From Chloroflexota bacterium (GTDB taxonomy: Bacteria; Chloroflexota; Anaerolineae; UBA4142; SHND01): DNA of 64,000 bases. The stretch lies in assembly GCA_004295045.1 (NCBI GenBank), contig SHND01000035.1, forward strand, positions 1-64,000, given 5' to 3'. A model generated the notes under the pieces. It saw only the letters and a program-made list of their open reading frames with translations, was not told the DNA's origin and did not search any database. Of the stretch, positions 15,210 through 23,120 are shown one piece after another. Position 1 is the stretch's first letter; the number at the start of each line of letters is the position of its first letter. The position numbers and the translations under genes are program-made.

Positions 15210-17431
15210 TCCAACACGCGCCACGGCGTCAACGGAAACTCATTGAACCACACACCGGTTGCATCATGCACTGCAGCAATCACTGCCGCGGCGAATGGAA
15301 TGTACGGCATCTCTGCCACCCCGCGAATGCCATACGCGCCGACCTCGCTCGGAAATTCCATAATCACCGAGTCCACGCGTTCGGGAATATCCAACACGCC
15401 GGGCATCAAATAATTGTTCAAATACGGCGTCAGCACGCGTCCCTCTTTCATCACAAAATTTTCCGTGATGGTGTAACCGAGCGCTTGCATCACGCCCCCT
15501 TCAATTTGCCCCTCGATCAGTTGCGGATTCACCGCCTTGCCGACATCGTGCGCGCTCGTCACGCGCACCACGCGCACTTGACCCGTTTCCGTGTCCACTT
15601 CGACCTCGACGGCTTGTGCGGCATAGCCGTACAAAAAGTTCGATTGTCCGTGACCATCCACCGCGTCAATCATTTCCGTCTGCGGCGCATGAAACATAAA
15701 GTCCGCGCGCGCGGGACGTTCTTCGTTGCGCCATTTCTCCATTGCCGCGTTCGCGGCGCCCACAACCGCGCGTCCCGCCATCGTCGTCAAACGCGACGCC
15801 GACGCGCTGCCTGATGTGTCGGTGAATGCAGTATCGCTCACGCGCAATTTTATTTTTTCGATGGGCAAATTCAACGCGTGCGCGGCGACCTGCGCCATTG
15901 CCGTGTGATGTCCCTGTCCGCACTCGGCGCCTGCAATAAAAACGTTCGCTTGTTCAATTTCAGCCGCGCCGTGCAATTCCACCGCTGCCCACGACTGTTC
16001 GGGGAAACCGATGGAGAAACCGATATTTTTGAAACCGGAAGCAATACCGAATCCGCGTTTCAATGGATTCTCAACGCCCCAACTATCGTCTCTCGTTTCT
16101 CGATTCTCGTTTCTCTCTTTCCATCCAAACTTTTTCGCGCATTCTTCTGTCACTTCGACCAACGAAACTTTTCCGCCTGTGAGCGGCGCTTGCGTCACGG
16201 TGTCATCGCCGTCGCGCAATAAATTTTTCACGCGCAATTCCACCGCGTCCATCCCCAATTTTTCTGCGAGCTTGTTCATTTGCGATTCCGCGACGAAATG
16301 CCCTTGCGGCGCGCCGAATCCGCGAAATGCCGCTTGCGGGACGTTGTTCGTGTAGACCGCGTACGCATCAATCGCAACGTTCGGAATGCGATACGGTCCC
16401 ACGCACGTCAACGTGGTGTTGAACAAAACTTTGGTTGACGTGTACGCATACGCGCCTGCGTCGGCGATTGCTTCCACTGTCGCGGCGACCAGCGTGCCAT
16501 CTGTTTTCGCGCCCGTTTTCGCGCGGAAAAACATTTGATGGCGTTTCGCGTGATATTTGATGCTTTCTTCGCGCGACCAAATTATTTTGACGGGACGCTG
16601 CAATTTCCACGCCGCGAGCGCGAGAATGATTTGTACACTTTCATCTTCGCGTCCGCCGAACGCGCCGCCAATCGCTGGATAAATGACGCGAATTTTTTCG
16701 GCGGGCAGGTCCAACGCGTGCGCGATTTGATGTTGGTCTTCCCACGTCCATTGTCCCGCGACGATTACTGTCACGCGTCCTTCGTCGTCAATGTAGCCCA
16801 GTCCCGCTTCGGGCTGCAAGTACACATGCTCTTGCATCGGCGTATGATATTCATCCTCGACAATCACATCGGCTTCCGCGAATGCTTTTTCGACATCGCC
16901 TTTGCGTACGCGATACTGGCGCAAAATATTCGAATCGAGTTGATGTCCCTCTTCCGCTTGCCCGTGATGCAATTGCACCGCATCGGGCTTCATCGCTTCG
17001 CGTGGATCAAACACTGTAGGCAAATCGTCGTATTCGATTTCAATCAAATCGCGCGCGTGTTCGGCTTGACGTTCCGTTTCGGCAACAATTAGCGCGACTT
17101 TATCGCCAATCCAGCGGACGATGGCTTGTGCGTCGCGCGAAAAATGTTCCGTGTCAGAGTGCGCGTCGGGTCCGCACAACACGGGATTGTCGAAAACGTT
17201 CAGCCCGTACTCGTTGACGGGAACATCTTTCGCTGTAAAAATTGCGACGACGCCGGGCGCGTTTAGCGCTTTCGATGTATCAATCTTGTTGATGCGCGCG
17301 TGCGGACGATTCGCAAACAACACTTTCATCCACAACTGCCCGGGCAAATCAATGTCGCCCGGATATTTTGCTTCGCCGGTTACTTTGGCGCGCGCGTCCA
17401 CGCGCGCGATGGATTGTCCGATCATAGTCAT
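15188..17431 (-). CDS. Xanthine dehydrogenase/CO dehydrogenase-type molybdopterin subunit
   Basis: 747 residues. N-terminal a/b hammerhead (VTGEAKYPGDIDLPGQLWMK), then the molybdopterin cytosine dinucleotide domain with IGGAFGGREDESVQIILALA, the AAFRGFGAPQGHFVAE substrate loop, the Gln loop IAGAECGQGHHTAMAQ and a C-terminal RGVAEMPYIPFAAAV, in which Glu is at the position of the catalytic glutamate. These enzymes hydroxylate purines, aldehydes or aromatic N-heterocycles; the substrate cannot be assigned. The FAD and 2Fe-2S subunits are encoded as one fused gene 2.2 kb upstream (19622-21073), separated by amidase and SnoaL genes. Confidence 0.9.
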   Translation of the reverse strand: MTMIGQSIARVDARAKVTGEAKYPGDIDLPGQLWMKVLFANRPHARINKIDTSKALNAPGVVAIFTAKDVPVNEYGLNVFDNPVLCGPDAHSDTEHFSRDAQAIVRWIGDKVALIVAETERQAEHARDLIEIEYDDLPTVFDPREAMKPDAVQLHHGQAEEGHQLDSNILRQYRVRKGDVEKAFAEADVIVEDEYHTPMQEHVYLQPEAGLGYIDDEGRVTVIVAGQWTWEDQHQIAHALDLPAEKIRVIYPAIGGAFGGREDESVQIILALAAWKLQRPVKIIWSREESIKYHAKRHQMFFRAKTGAKTDGTLVAATVEAIADAGAYAYTSTKVLFNTTLTCVGPYRIPNVAIDAYAVYTNNVPQAAFRGFGAPQGHFVAESQMNKLAEKLGMDAVELRVKNLLRDGDDTVTQAPLTGGKVSLVEVTEECAKKFGWKERNENRETRDDSWGVENPLKRGFGIASGFKNIGFSIGFPEQSWAAVELHGAAEIEQANVFIAGAECGQGHHTAMAQVAAHALNLPIEKIKLRVSDTAFTDTSGSASASRLTTMAGRAVVGAANAAMEKWRNEERPARADFMFHAPQTEMIDAVDGHGQSNFLYGYAAQAVEVEVDTETGQVRVVRVTSAHDVGKAVNPQLIEGQIEGGVMQALGYTITENFVMKEGRVLTPYLNNYLMPGVLDIPERVDSVIMEFPSEVGAYGIRGVAEMPYIPFAAAVIAAVHDATGVWFNEFPLTPWRVLEKLQVQS

Positions 17432-17462
17432 TCTGAATCCTCATCTGTAGGTTGTGCAATAA

Positions 17463-17684
17463 TTATTCCATCGTGTCATAAATCGCGTCGGAATCAGCAT
17501 ATCCCGAAAAAAATTCGTTAGCAGTAAGATGTGACCAATCTTTTTGCTCGTACACATCTTCTGGTTCTCGGACCAGAAAGATTACGCGCACGATTTGCCC
17601 GCGCGGCAAGAGCTCGCCTAACACGGAGGGCAGCTCAATCATTCCTTCTGCTGAAACTTGTACAGGAAATTCGTACGCTTTCAT
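17463..17684 (-). CDS. Small antitoxin-like protein (SpoVT/AbrB- or DUF2281-like)
   Basis: 73 residues: MKAYEFPVQVSAEGMIELP resembles the swapped-hairpin start of AbrB/VapB-type or DUF2281 antitoxins, followed by RGQIVRVIFLVRE and an acidic tail (EQKDWSHLTANEFFSGY) that would bind a toxin. The ATG overlaps the stop of the amidase gene by 4 nt. No PIN or other toxin gene follows; the next gene downstream is the XDH large subunit. Probably a solitary antitoxin-like regulator; family assignment is tentative. Confidence 0.6.
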   Translation of the reverse strand: MKAYEFPVQVSAEGMIELPSVLGELLPRGQIVRVIFLVREPEDVYEQKDWSHLTANEFFSGYADSDAIYDTME

Positions 17685-19120
17685 TTTATTTCCTCGCTTT
17701 CATTACTTGTTCTGCAAAGCGGCGGCTTTTGCTTCCCCCACTCCGTCGCCTCTTCAAACGCGTTGCCCAACTGCAAAACGCCAAAATCGTCGCGATGGCG
17801 TCCCACAATTTGCAAGCCGACAGGCAATCCCGCTTCCGTAAAACCGCACGGCACGGATAACGCGGGCTGTCCCGTCACCGAAATATAGTAACAAGATTTC
17901 ATCCAATCAATGTACGTCGTCATCGCCACTCCGTTGATTTCGGTGGGATACGGCTCTTCCACATTGAACGGCAGCACTTGACTCACAGGCATAATCAAAA
18001 ACTCGTACTGTTCCATAAATTCGCGCACACGTTGATACAATGCCGCGCGTTTCAATTCCACCTCTCCCAAAGCCGCGCCCGTGAGATGCAAGCCCTGTTC
18101 GATATTCCAAATCACCGTGTCTTTTAATTGCGCGCGCTGCTTTTCGTAATCCTCGCGCCGCGTGGTCGCAAAACTCCACGCGCGCAGCGTTTGAAAAATT
18201 TCGTTCGCGTCGCGCAAATCGGGTTCCGCGTGTTCCACAATGCAGCCGAGCGATTCAAACACGCGCACTTGCGCGTCTACAATTTTTTTCACGCGCGCAT
18301 CGAACGGCAAATCGAAACCGCGCGCCCACGCAATTCGCGTGCCGTGAAAATCGCGCGCCAATTCCTTCAAGAAAATTTCGCCAGCGTCCTGTAACGCAAT
18401 CGGCGAACGCGCATCGGGTCCCGCCAGCGCGCTCAACAACAACGCGACATCGCCCACCGTGCGCGCCATCGGTCCATCCACCGAAAGAGTTTGCCACGCG
18501 AGTTTTTCGGGATAGTTCGGCACGCGTCCGGGTGAAGGGCGAAAGCCGACTACATTGCAAAAATTTGCGGGATTCCGAAGCGAGCCGCCCATATCACTGC
18601 CGTCCGCAAGCGGAATCATCCCGCACGCCAACGCCACCGCCGCGCCGCCGCTGCTCCCGCCGCAAGTTTTGGTGACATCGTACGGATTGCGCGTCGCGCC
18701 AAAAATGGGATTAAACGTTTGCGAACCCGCGCCGAATTCCGGCACATTCGTTTTTCCAATGTTCAACGCGCCCGCATGTTTCAGACGTTCCACCAAAAGC
18801 GAATCGAATGTCGGAACATGCTCGCGATAAATTGTCGAGCCAAACGTCGTTCGCATTCCGCGCGTTTCTTGCAAGTCTTTGTGCGCGATGGGCAAGCCGT
18901 GCAAAACGCCAAGCGATTCACCGCGCGCAATTTTTTCATCGGCGGCTTGTGCGGCGCGCAGCGCGCCTTCCGCATCCAACGTCACGAGTGCGTTGACGCG
19001 CACATTCACGCGTTCGATTTGTGCCAAGTGCGCTTGCATCACCTCACGCGCGGACACTTTACGCGTTGCGATACAATTTTTCAATTCGCGTGCGGTGAGC
19101 CAACACAATTCGTTAGACAT
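17681..19120 (-). CDS. Amidase (amidase signature family)
   Basis: 479 residues with the complete Ser-cisSer-Lys triad: Lys-81 in GLPIAHKDLQ, Ser-156/157 in CGGSSGGAAVALACGM, and nucleophile Ser-180 in DGSDMGGSLRNPANFC. The family hydrolyses amides of many kinds and includes GatA; the absence of gatB/gatC, the C-terminal sequence and the catabolic context argue for a free amidase (indole-acetamide/nitrile-type) rather than Glu-tRNA amidotransferase. It lies between the two XDH genes, so it could feed or use the molybdenum hydroxylase substrate, for example a heterocyclic carboxamide (inference). Confidence 0.88.
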   Translation of the reverse strand: MSNELCWLTARELKNCIATRKVSAREVMQAHLAQIERVNVRVNALVTLDAEGALRAAQAADEKIARGESLGVLHGLPIAHKDLQETRGMRTTFGSTIYREHVPTFDSLLVERLKHAGALNIGKTNVPEFGAGSQTFNPIFGATRNPYDVTKTCGGSSGGAAVALACGMIPLADGSDMGGSLRNPANFCNVVGFRPSPGRVPNYPEKLAWQTLSVDGPMARTVGDVALLLSALAGPDARSPIALQDAGEIFLKELARDFHGTRIAWARGFDLPFDARVKKIVDAQVRVFESLGCIVEHAEPDLRDANEIFQTLRAWSFATTRREDYEKQRAQLKDTVIWNIEQGLHLTGAALGEVELKRAALYQRVREFMEQYEFLIMPVSQVLPFNVEEPYPTEINGVAMTTYIDWMKSCYYISVTGQPALSVPCGFTEAGLPVGLQIVGRHRDDFGVLQLGNAFEEATEWGKQKPPLCRTSNESEEIK

Positions 19121-19130
19121 GCTGTTCTTT

Positions 19131-19162
19131 TTCCGCGTTCACCCGCGTTTATCCGCGTCCAA
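19131..19162. repeat. Class E repeat arm
   Basis: TTCCGCGTTCACCCGCGTTTATCCGCGTCCAAG in the gap between amidase and SnoaL genes; matches one side of the palindrome at 2461-2539. Confidence 0.6.
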
Positions 19163-19177
19163 GTGAAATGTGCTGTA

Positions 19178-19615
19178 TCAGGCGCGATTGCTCCCCGCAT
19201 AAATCGGCGCGCCGAGTTGTTCGCGCATTCCCAAATCGTCGCGGTGATTCCAAATTTCCACCACCTTGTCATTTTCAAAACGAAAAATGTTGACGCCCGA
19301 CATTCTCACAAATTTTCCTGTCGCAGGTTGATTTCCCCACGGCGCGGAATTTGTCCCTTGCATCGTCCAGCGCGCAACGACGAAATCATTTTCACCAAGC
19401 AACAATTCCGTTTCATGTTTCAAATCGGGAAACGCCGCGCGAAAATCGTCTGCCACCTGTTGTTGTCCTGCCGCGCCCGCGCGCGGATTTCCGGGGCGGA
19501 GATCGTGGCGCACATAATTTTCTGCAAACACTTGAAATACAAAATCTGTGTTGCCTTGATTCCACACCTCATCGTAAAAACGACGAATCAGCTGTTTGTT
19601 CGCTTCAACAGACAT
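19178..19615 (-). CDS. SnoaL-like ester cyclase/NTF2-fold protein
   Basis: 145 residues. Typical SnoaL/ester-cyclase pattern: KQLIRRFYDEVWNQGNTDFV, ENYVRHD, DDFRAAFPDLKHETELLL, then VARWTMQGT and the C-terminal IFRFENDKVVEIWNHRDDLG with the conserved His/Asp region. Proteins of this fold act as small hydrolases, isomerases or cyclases; the role here is unknown. It begins 6 nt downstream of the stop of the FAD/FeS fusion gene, so it is in the same operon. Confidence 0.8.
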   Translation of the reverse strand: MSVEANKQLIRRFYDEVWNQGNTDFVFQVFAENYVRHDLRPGNPRAGAAGQQQVADDFRAAFPDLKHETELLLGENDFVVARWTMQGTNSAPWGNQPATGKFVRMSGVNIFRFENDKVVEIWNHRDDLGMREQLGAPIYAGSNRA

Positions 19616-19621
19616 ACGCGT

Positions 19622-21073
19622 TTAGCCCCCAGCGTCTTGAATCGCCTCAACGATCTTGTAGTACCCGGTGCAGCGGCACAGATTCCCGCTAATCGCTTGC
19701 TCGACATCACTTTTCGTCGGCGTGGAATTTTCCTCCAACAATTTCGCGCCGCTCATGATGAATCCCGGCGTGCAATAGCCGCACTGCGCCGCGCCATGTT
19801 CGATAAATTTTTGTTGGACGGGATGCAGGGTAGCAACGGAACCGGGTTCCGTTGCTACCCCATCTGCCGCGACTCCTAACAATCCTTCTATCGTTTCAAT
19901 GCGCGCGTGATGCGCGCGCGCCGCCGGCACGAGACAACTCATCACCGCAATCCCATCGAGATACACGGTGCACGCACCGCACTCGCCTTCCGCGCATCCT
20001 TCTTTTGTTCCGACGAGTTTCAAATCTTCGCGCAAGAATCGCAATAAACTTTTATCGCTCCCTTGAGCGGAAACTTTTTCGCCATTCACGCGCGTTTCAA
20101 TCAAATCCGCATTTGGATTTGACACATCATTTGTAGTGTGCGTTTCCGTCGCGTGATCGTGCGGTTTGAAATGTCCGTCCGTGCCGCCCCACAGCATCAC
20201 CGGTTTTTCCGGCAGGTCGTACACGTTATCGCGGATTTGACGCATTGCGCGCGCGACGCACACGCGCACCATTTCACGGCGATAGTCCGCCGTCCCGCGC
20301 ACATCGTCAATCGGTTTTGCCTCTTGTGCGGCGAGTTCGGACGCCTCTTGAATTGCCGCGTCGGAAAGATAATTTCCCACCATCACTTGTTCCGCTTCGC
20401 CGCAGGTGATGATCGTCGGCGCAACCGCGCCGAGCGCGATCCACGCGTTGGAAATTTCCATGTCCTCAAATTCCAACACCACCGCCGCACTCACGACCGA
20501 AATCGCTTGCGCGCGCCGCAAGCCAAGTTTGATAAATGTTCCGCGATCTTTTGGCGACATTTTTTGAAATTGCACCTGCATTACCATTTCGTCCGGTTCC
20601 ATCGCCGTTTTGCGAACGCCCTTGAAAAAATTACTGAACGGAACAACGCGTTCGCCGCGCACGCTTTTCAAACGCACTTCGGCGCCCATCGCCCACAACG
20701 GAACGATGGTGTCATTCGCGGGCGACGCGGTGACGAGATTCCCGACAATCGTTCCGCGATTGCGAATCTGGGGCGCGCCCACTTCCCACGCCGCGCGCAC
20801 GAGCGGATACGCCAGCTGGCGCAGCAATTCCGAGCCGACGACTTGATTGTGCGTTACACTCGGACCTAAACGAATGTGATCGCCCTCTTCGCGAATCGTG
20901 TCGAGGTGCGGCACGCGCGAAATATCAATCAATATTTTTGGATTACGAATTTTGCGTTCGATTTCGATCAGTAAATCGGTGCCGCCGTTGATGATGCGTG
21001 CGTCCGCGCCATATTGCGCCAGAAGCTGCACCGTTTCATCAATTGTACGGGGTTGAATGTATGTGTTCCACAT
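19622..21073 (-). CDS. XDH-type FAD subunit fused to 2Fe-2S subunit
   Basis: 483 residues. Residues ~1-285 are a CoxM-type FAD domain (ARIINGGTDLLIEIERKI; RNRGTIVGNLVTASPANDT) with its C-terminal CO_deh_flav segment; residues ~330-483 are a CoxS-type iron-sulfur protein with the plant-type cluster (EGCAEGECGACTVYLDG) and the second cluster (QCGYCTPGFIMSG ... GNLCRCTGYYKIVEAI). The two are normally separate genes in CO-dehydrogenase-type operons, so this is an M-S fusion. Between the two cluster regions the peptide ADGVATEPGSVAT has been added; it is encoded by a palindromic repeat. Electrons from the large subunit would pass through both clusters to FAD. Confidence 0.9.
   Translation of the reverse strand: MWNTYIQPRTIDETVQLLAQYGADARIINGGTDLLIEIERKIRNPKILIDISRVPHLDTIREEGDHIRLGPSVTHNQVVGSELLRQLAYPLVRAAWEVGAPQIRNRGTIVGNLVTASPANDTIVPLWAMGAEVRLKSVRGERVVPFSNFFKGVRKTAMEPDEMVMQVQFQKMSPKDRGTFIKLGLRRAQAISVVSAAVVLEFEDMEISNAWIALGAVAPTIITCGEAEQVMVGNYLSDAAIQEASELAAQEAKPIDDVRGTADYRREMVRVCVARAMRQIRDNVYDLPEKPVMLWGGTDGHFKPHDHATETHTTNDVSNPNADLIETRVNGEKVSAQGSDKSLLRFLREDLKLVGTKEGCAEGECGACTVYLDGIAVMSCLVPAARAHHARIETIEGLLGVAADGVATEPGSVATLHPVQQKFIEHGAAQCGYCTPGFIMSGAKLLEENSTPTKSDVEQAISGNLCRCTGYYKIVEAIQDAGG
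19829..19862. repeat. Class G palindrome inside the XDH fusion gene
   Basis: GGGTAGCAACGGAACC next to its complement GGTTCCGTTGCTACCC forms a perfect hairpin within the coding sequence, in frame, between the two iron-sulfur regions of the protein. Confidence 0.75.
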
Positions 21074-21074
21074 G

Positions 21075-21152
21075 AAAAAGCAAAGTACAAAGTTAAAAGC
21101 TCAAAGCAAAAGGATTCTCAAGTTTTAGCTTTTAGCTTTGTACTTTTTGCTT
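21075..21152. repeat. Class D inverted repeat (AAAGCAAAGTACAAAG...)
   Basis: AAAAAGCAAAGTACAAAG units on one side and CTTTGTACTTTTTGCTT on the other form an imperfect hairpin ~75 nt long, directly upstream of the FAD/FeS fusion gene; its distal end encodes the last residues and stop of the XdhC remnant. Confidence 0.6.
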
Positions 21153-21266
21153 GATAATTTGCGCCATAAAGTTCACCGCGATCTGTTGCGGCGTTTCGGC
21201 TTGAATTTCCGGAATCATCGGCGCGTGCAAGCGACTGAAATGATTATAGTCCACTTTGGCTTGTTC
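21132..21266 (-). pseudogene. Remnant of an XdhC/CoxF-type maturation gene (C-terminal end)
   Basis: A 44-codon open stretch without start (EQAKVDYNHFSRLHAPMIPE, IQAETPQQIAVNFMAQIIKQ, then KVQS and stop), preceded by an in-frame TGA. The pattern LHAP...IxAETPxxIAVxxMAxII is the C terminus of XdhC/CoxF proteins, which insert and sulfurate the molybdenum cofactor. It sits upstream of and in line with the XDH genes, where xdhC would be expected; the rest has been lost, and the ABC transporter promoter now occupies the site. Confidence 0.55.
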
Positions 21267-21281
21267 TCAAGCGGCGTCGAG

Positions 21282-21309
21282 TTGACCCACGCCCGCGCAA
21301 GAGTAAAAT
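21282..21309 (+). promoter_or_regulatory. Promoter of the ABC-2 exporter
   Basis: TTGACC (21282-21287), 16-nt spacer, TAAAAT (21304-21309); start codon 16 nt downstream, with only a short leader. Confidence 0.6.
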
Positions 21310-21324
21310 GGTTCTCCTTGTGCA

Positions 21325-22248
21325 ATGATCGAAACAAATAATCTCACCAAAACATTCAATAAATTTGTTGCCGTCGAAAATTTGACGCTCTCGGTGCAAG
21401 CGGGGGAAATTTTCGCGTTTCTTGGACCGAATGGCGCAGGCAAAACGACGACGATGCGTATGCTCGCCTGCCTCATCGGTCCCACAAATGGCGAAGCGAC
21501 GGTGGCAGGGTACCGCGTAGGACGTGATGACGATGCAATTCGCGCGCACATTGGGATTCTTACCGAAGCGCCGGGGCTGTACGAGAAATTGAATGCGATG
21601 CAGAATCTCGATTTCTTTGCGCGCTTGTATGGGCTTGATGCCGCGACGCGCGAGAAACAGCTGCGGCGCTATTTGGAAATTCTCGGTTTGTGGGAACGAC
21701 GCAGCGAACCTGTCGGTGGTTTTTCCAAAGGAATGAAGCAGAAACTTTCGATTGCGCGCGCGCTGCTGCATGAGCCGCAGGTCGTGTTTCTCGACGAGCC
21801 AACCAGCGCGCTCGATCCCGAAGCGGCAAAAGTCGTGCGCGATTTTATCGCGGAATTGAAAAGTGAGGGGCGCACCATTTTTCTGTGTACGCATAATCTG
21901 GATGAAGCGGACCGCCTTGCGGACCGCGTAGGCGTTTTTAAAACGCATTTGATTCAAGTGGACACCCCCGAAAATCTGCGGCGCAAATTGTACGGACAGC
22001 GCGTGTTGGTGCGCGTGCGCGAATGGAACGACGCGTATCTTGACGCGCTGCGCGCGCTCGCGTTTGCGCGCGATATTCAACATCACGACAGCACGCTTTC
22101 GATCGCGCTGACCGATCCCGAAAACATGACGCCGCTTGTCGTCACTACGTTGGTGCAGGCGGGCGCCGCCATTCTCCAAGTCCAAGAAGAACGCGCCTCG
22201 CTCGAAAACGTTTATTTAGATTTGATTGGCACGTCAGGGCAAGGGTGA
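21325..22248 (+). CDS. ABC-2 transporter ATP-binding protein
   Basis: 307 residues. Walker A FLGPNGAGKTTTMRML, signature VGGFSKGMKQKLSIARALLH, Walker B QVVFLDEPTSALDP and switch His in IFLCTHNLDEADRLADR: a complete drug/lipid-exporter type ATPase (ABCA/CcmA group), with a ~90-residue C-terminal extension typical of this group. It is followed 10 nt later by its permease, so the pair forms an ABC-2 exporter, probably with two copies of each. Substrate unknown. Confidence 0.92.
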   Translation: MIETNNLTKTFNKFVAVENLTLSVQAGEIFAFLGPNGAGKTTTMRMLACLIGPTNGEATVAGYRVGRDDDAIRAHIGILTEAPGLYEKLNAMQNLDFFARLYGLDAATREKQLRRYLEILGLWERRSEPVGGFSKGMKQKLSIARALLHEPQVVFLDEPTSALDPEAAKVVRDFIAELKSEGRTIFLCTHNLDEADRLADRVGVFKTHLIQVDTPENLRRKLYGQRVLVRVREWNDAYLDALRALAFARDIQHHDSTLSIALTDPENMTPLVVTTLVQAGAAILQVQEERASLENVYLDLIGTSGQG

Positions 22249-22258
22249 AAGGATACGT

Positions 22259-23065
22259 ATGAACATTGCGCGTGTGCTTGCCGTCGTGCGGCATGAAGTT
22301 CAAGAAATTCTCAAGAGTCGCGGACTCATGATGGCAATTTTTCTGCCGCCATTGTTGATGACGCTCATCCCGCTTGCGACAGTCGCGTTTCTCGGCCGCG
22401 CCATTGGAACGGAAACGTCCGGCGATATGAATGATTTGGGTCCGCTGCTCCAACTCATGCCGGAACTGCGCGATTGGCAAGCGGGCGAAGTGGTGATGTT
22501 CATCGTCCTGAATCAATTTCTCGTATTTTTCTTGATGATGCCGCTCATCATTCCGATGTCCATTGCCGCGCAAAGTATCGTCGGCGAAAAACAATCCAAG
22601 AGTCTTGAACCGCTGCTGGCGACGCCGATCAAAACGGGTGAACTCCTTTTTGCCAAAGCGCTCTCGGCGGTACTGCCTGCTGTCTTGGCGACATGGGCGG
22701 CATTTTTGATTTTTCTAATTGTGGGACGTTTTTTGATCGAAAGCGATCGCGTCTACAACGCGCTGTTGAATCCAAAATGGTTGATTGGGATGTTGATTCT
22801 CGCGCCGCTGCTGTCTCTCTTGTCCGTCAGTCTCGCGCTCATCATTTCCTCGCGTGTCAATGATACACGCGCGGTCCAACAAATTGGCGGCTTTATCGTT
22901 CTGCCGATTGTGATTTTGGGCGTCGCGCAAACGGCGGGTTTGATTTTGTTGAATTCGTTCACCTTTATTCTCGGCGCGGGGATTGTCGCCGCCCTTGACG
23001 TGATCATTTTGCGAGTTGGTGTGAGTTTATTTCAGCGCGAAAAAATCCTGACGCAGTGGAAATAA
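22259..23065 (+). CDS. ABC-2 transporter permease
   Basis: 268 residues from the ATG at 22259 (GAAAGGA Shine-Dalgarno in place). N-terminal cytoplasmic elbow (IARVLAVVRHEVQEILKSRG) and six hydrophobic segments; the motif SIVGEKQSKSLEPLLATPIK after the second segment is the conserved E(R/K)xxxxxEPLLxTP signature of ABC-2 and NatB-type permeases. It partners with the ATPase just upstream. Confidence 0.9.
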   Translation: MNIARVLAVVRHEVQEILKSRGLMMAIFLPPLLMTLIPLATVAFLGRAIGTETSGDMNDLGPLLQLMPELRDWQAGEVVMFIVLNQFLVFFLMMPLIIPMSIAAQSIVGEKQSKSLEPLLATPIKTGELLFAKALSAVLPAVLATWAAFLIFLIVGRFLIESDRVYNALLNPKWLIGMLILAPLLSLLSVSLALIISSRVNDTRAVQQIGGFIVLPIVILGVAQTAGLILLNSFTFILGAGIVAALDVIILRVGVSLFQREKILTQWK

Positions 23066-23066
23066 T

Positions 23067-23112
23067 AATCAAAGCAAAAGTGGATTCCCTCGATTTCGCT
23101 TTTGCTTTCGAC
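23067..23112. terminator. AAAGCAAAAG hairpin after the ABC exporter (possible terminator)
   Basis: AAAGCAAAAGTGG pairs with CGCTTTTGCTTT around a ~13-nt loop between the permease and the MFS gene; related to class D repeats. No long T tract follows, so termination would be partial. Confidence 0.4.
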
Positions 23113-23120
23113 AACACAAT

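Noticed and set aside
17681..19120. GatA of the Glu-tRNA amidotransferase
   Set aside because: No gatB or gatC nearby and a catabolic context, so called a general amidase.
18719..19879. Long plus-strand ORF opposite amidase and SnoaL genes (386 codons)
   Set aside because: It runs across two genes and their gap on the other strand, is Arg/His/Cys-rich with no recognisable domain, and results from GC-rich shadow frames.
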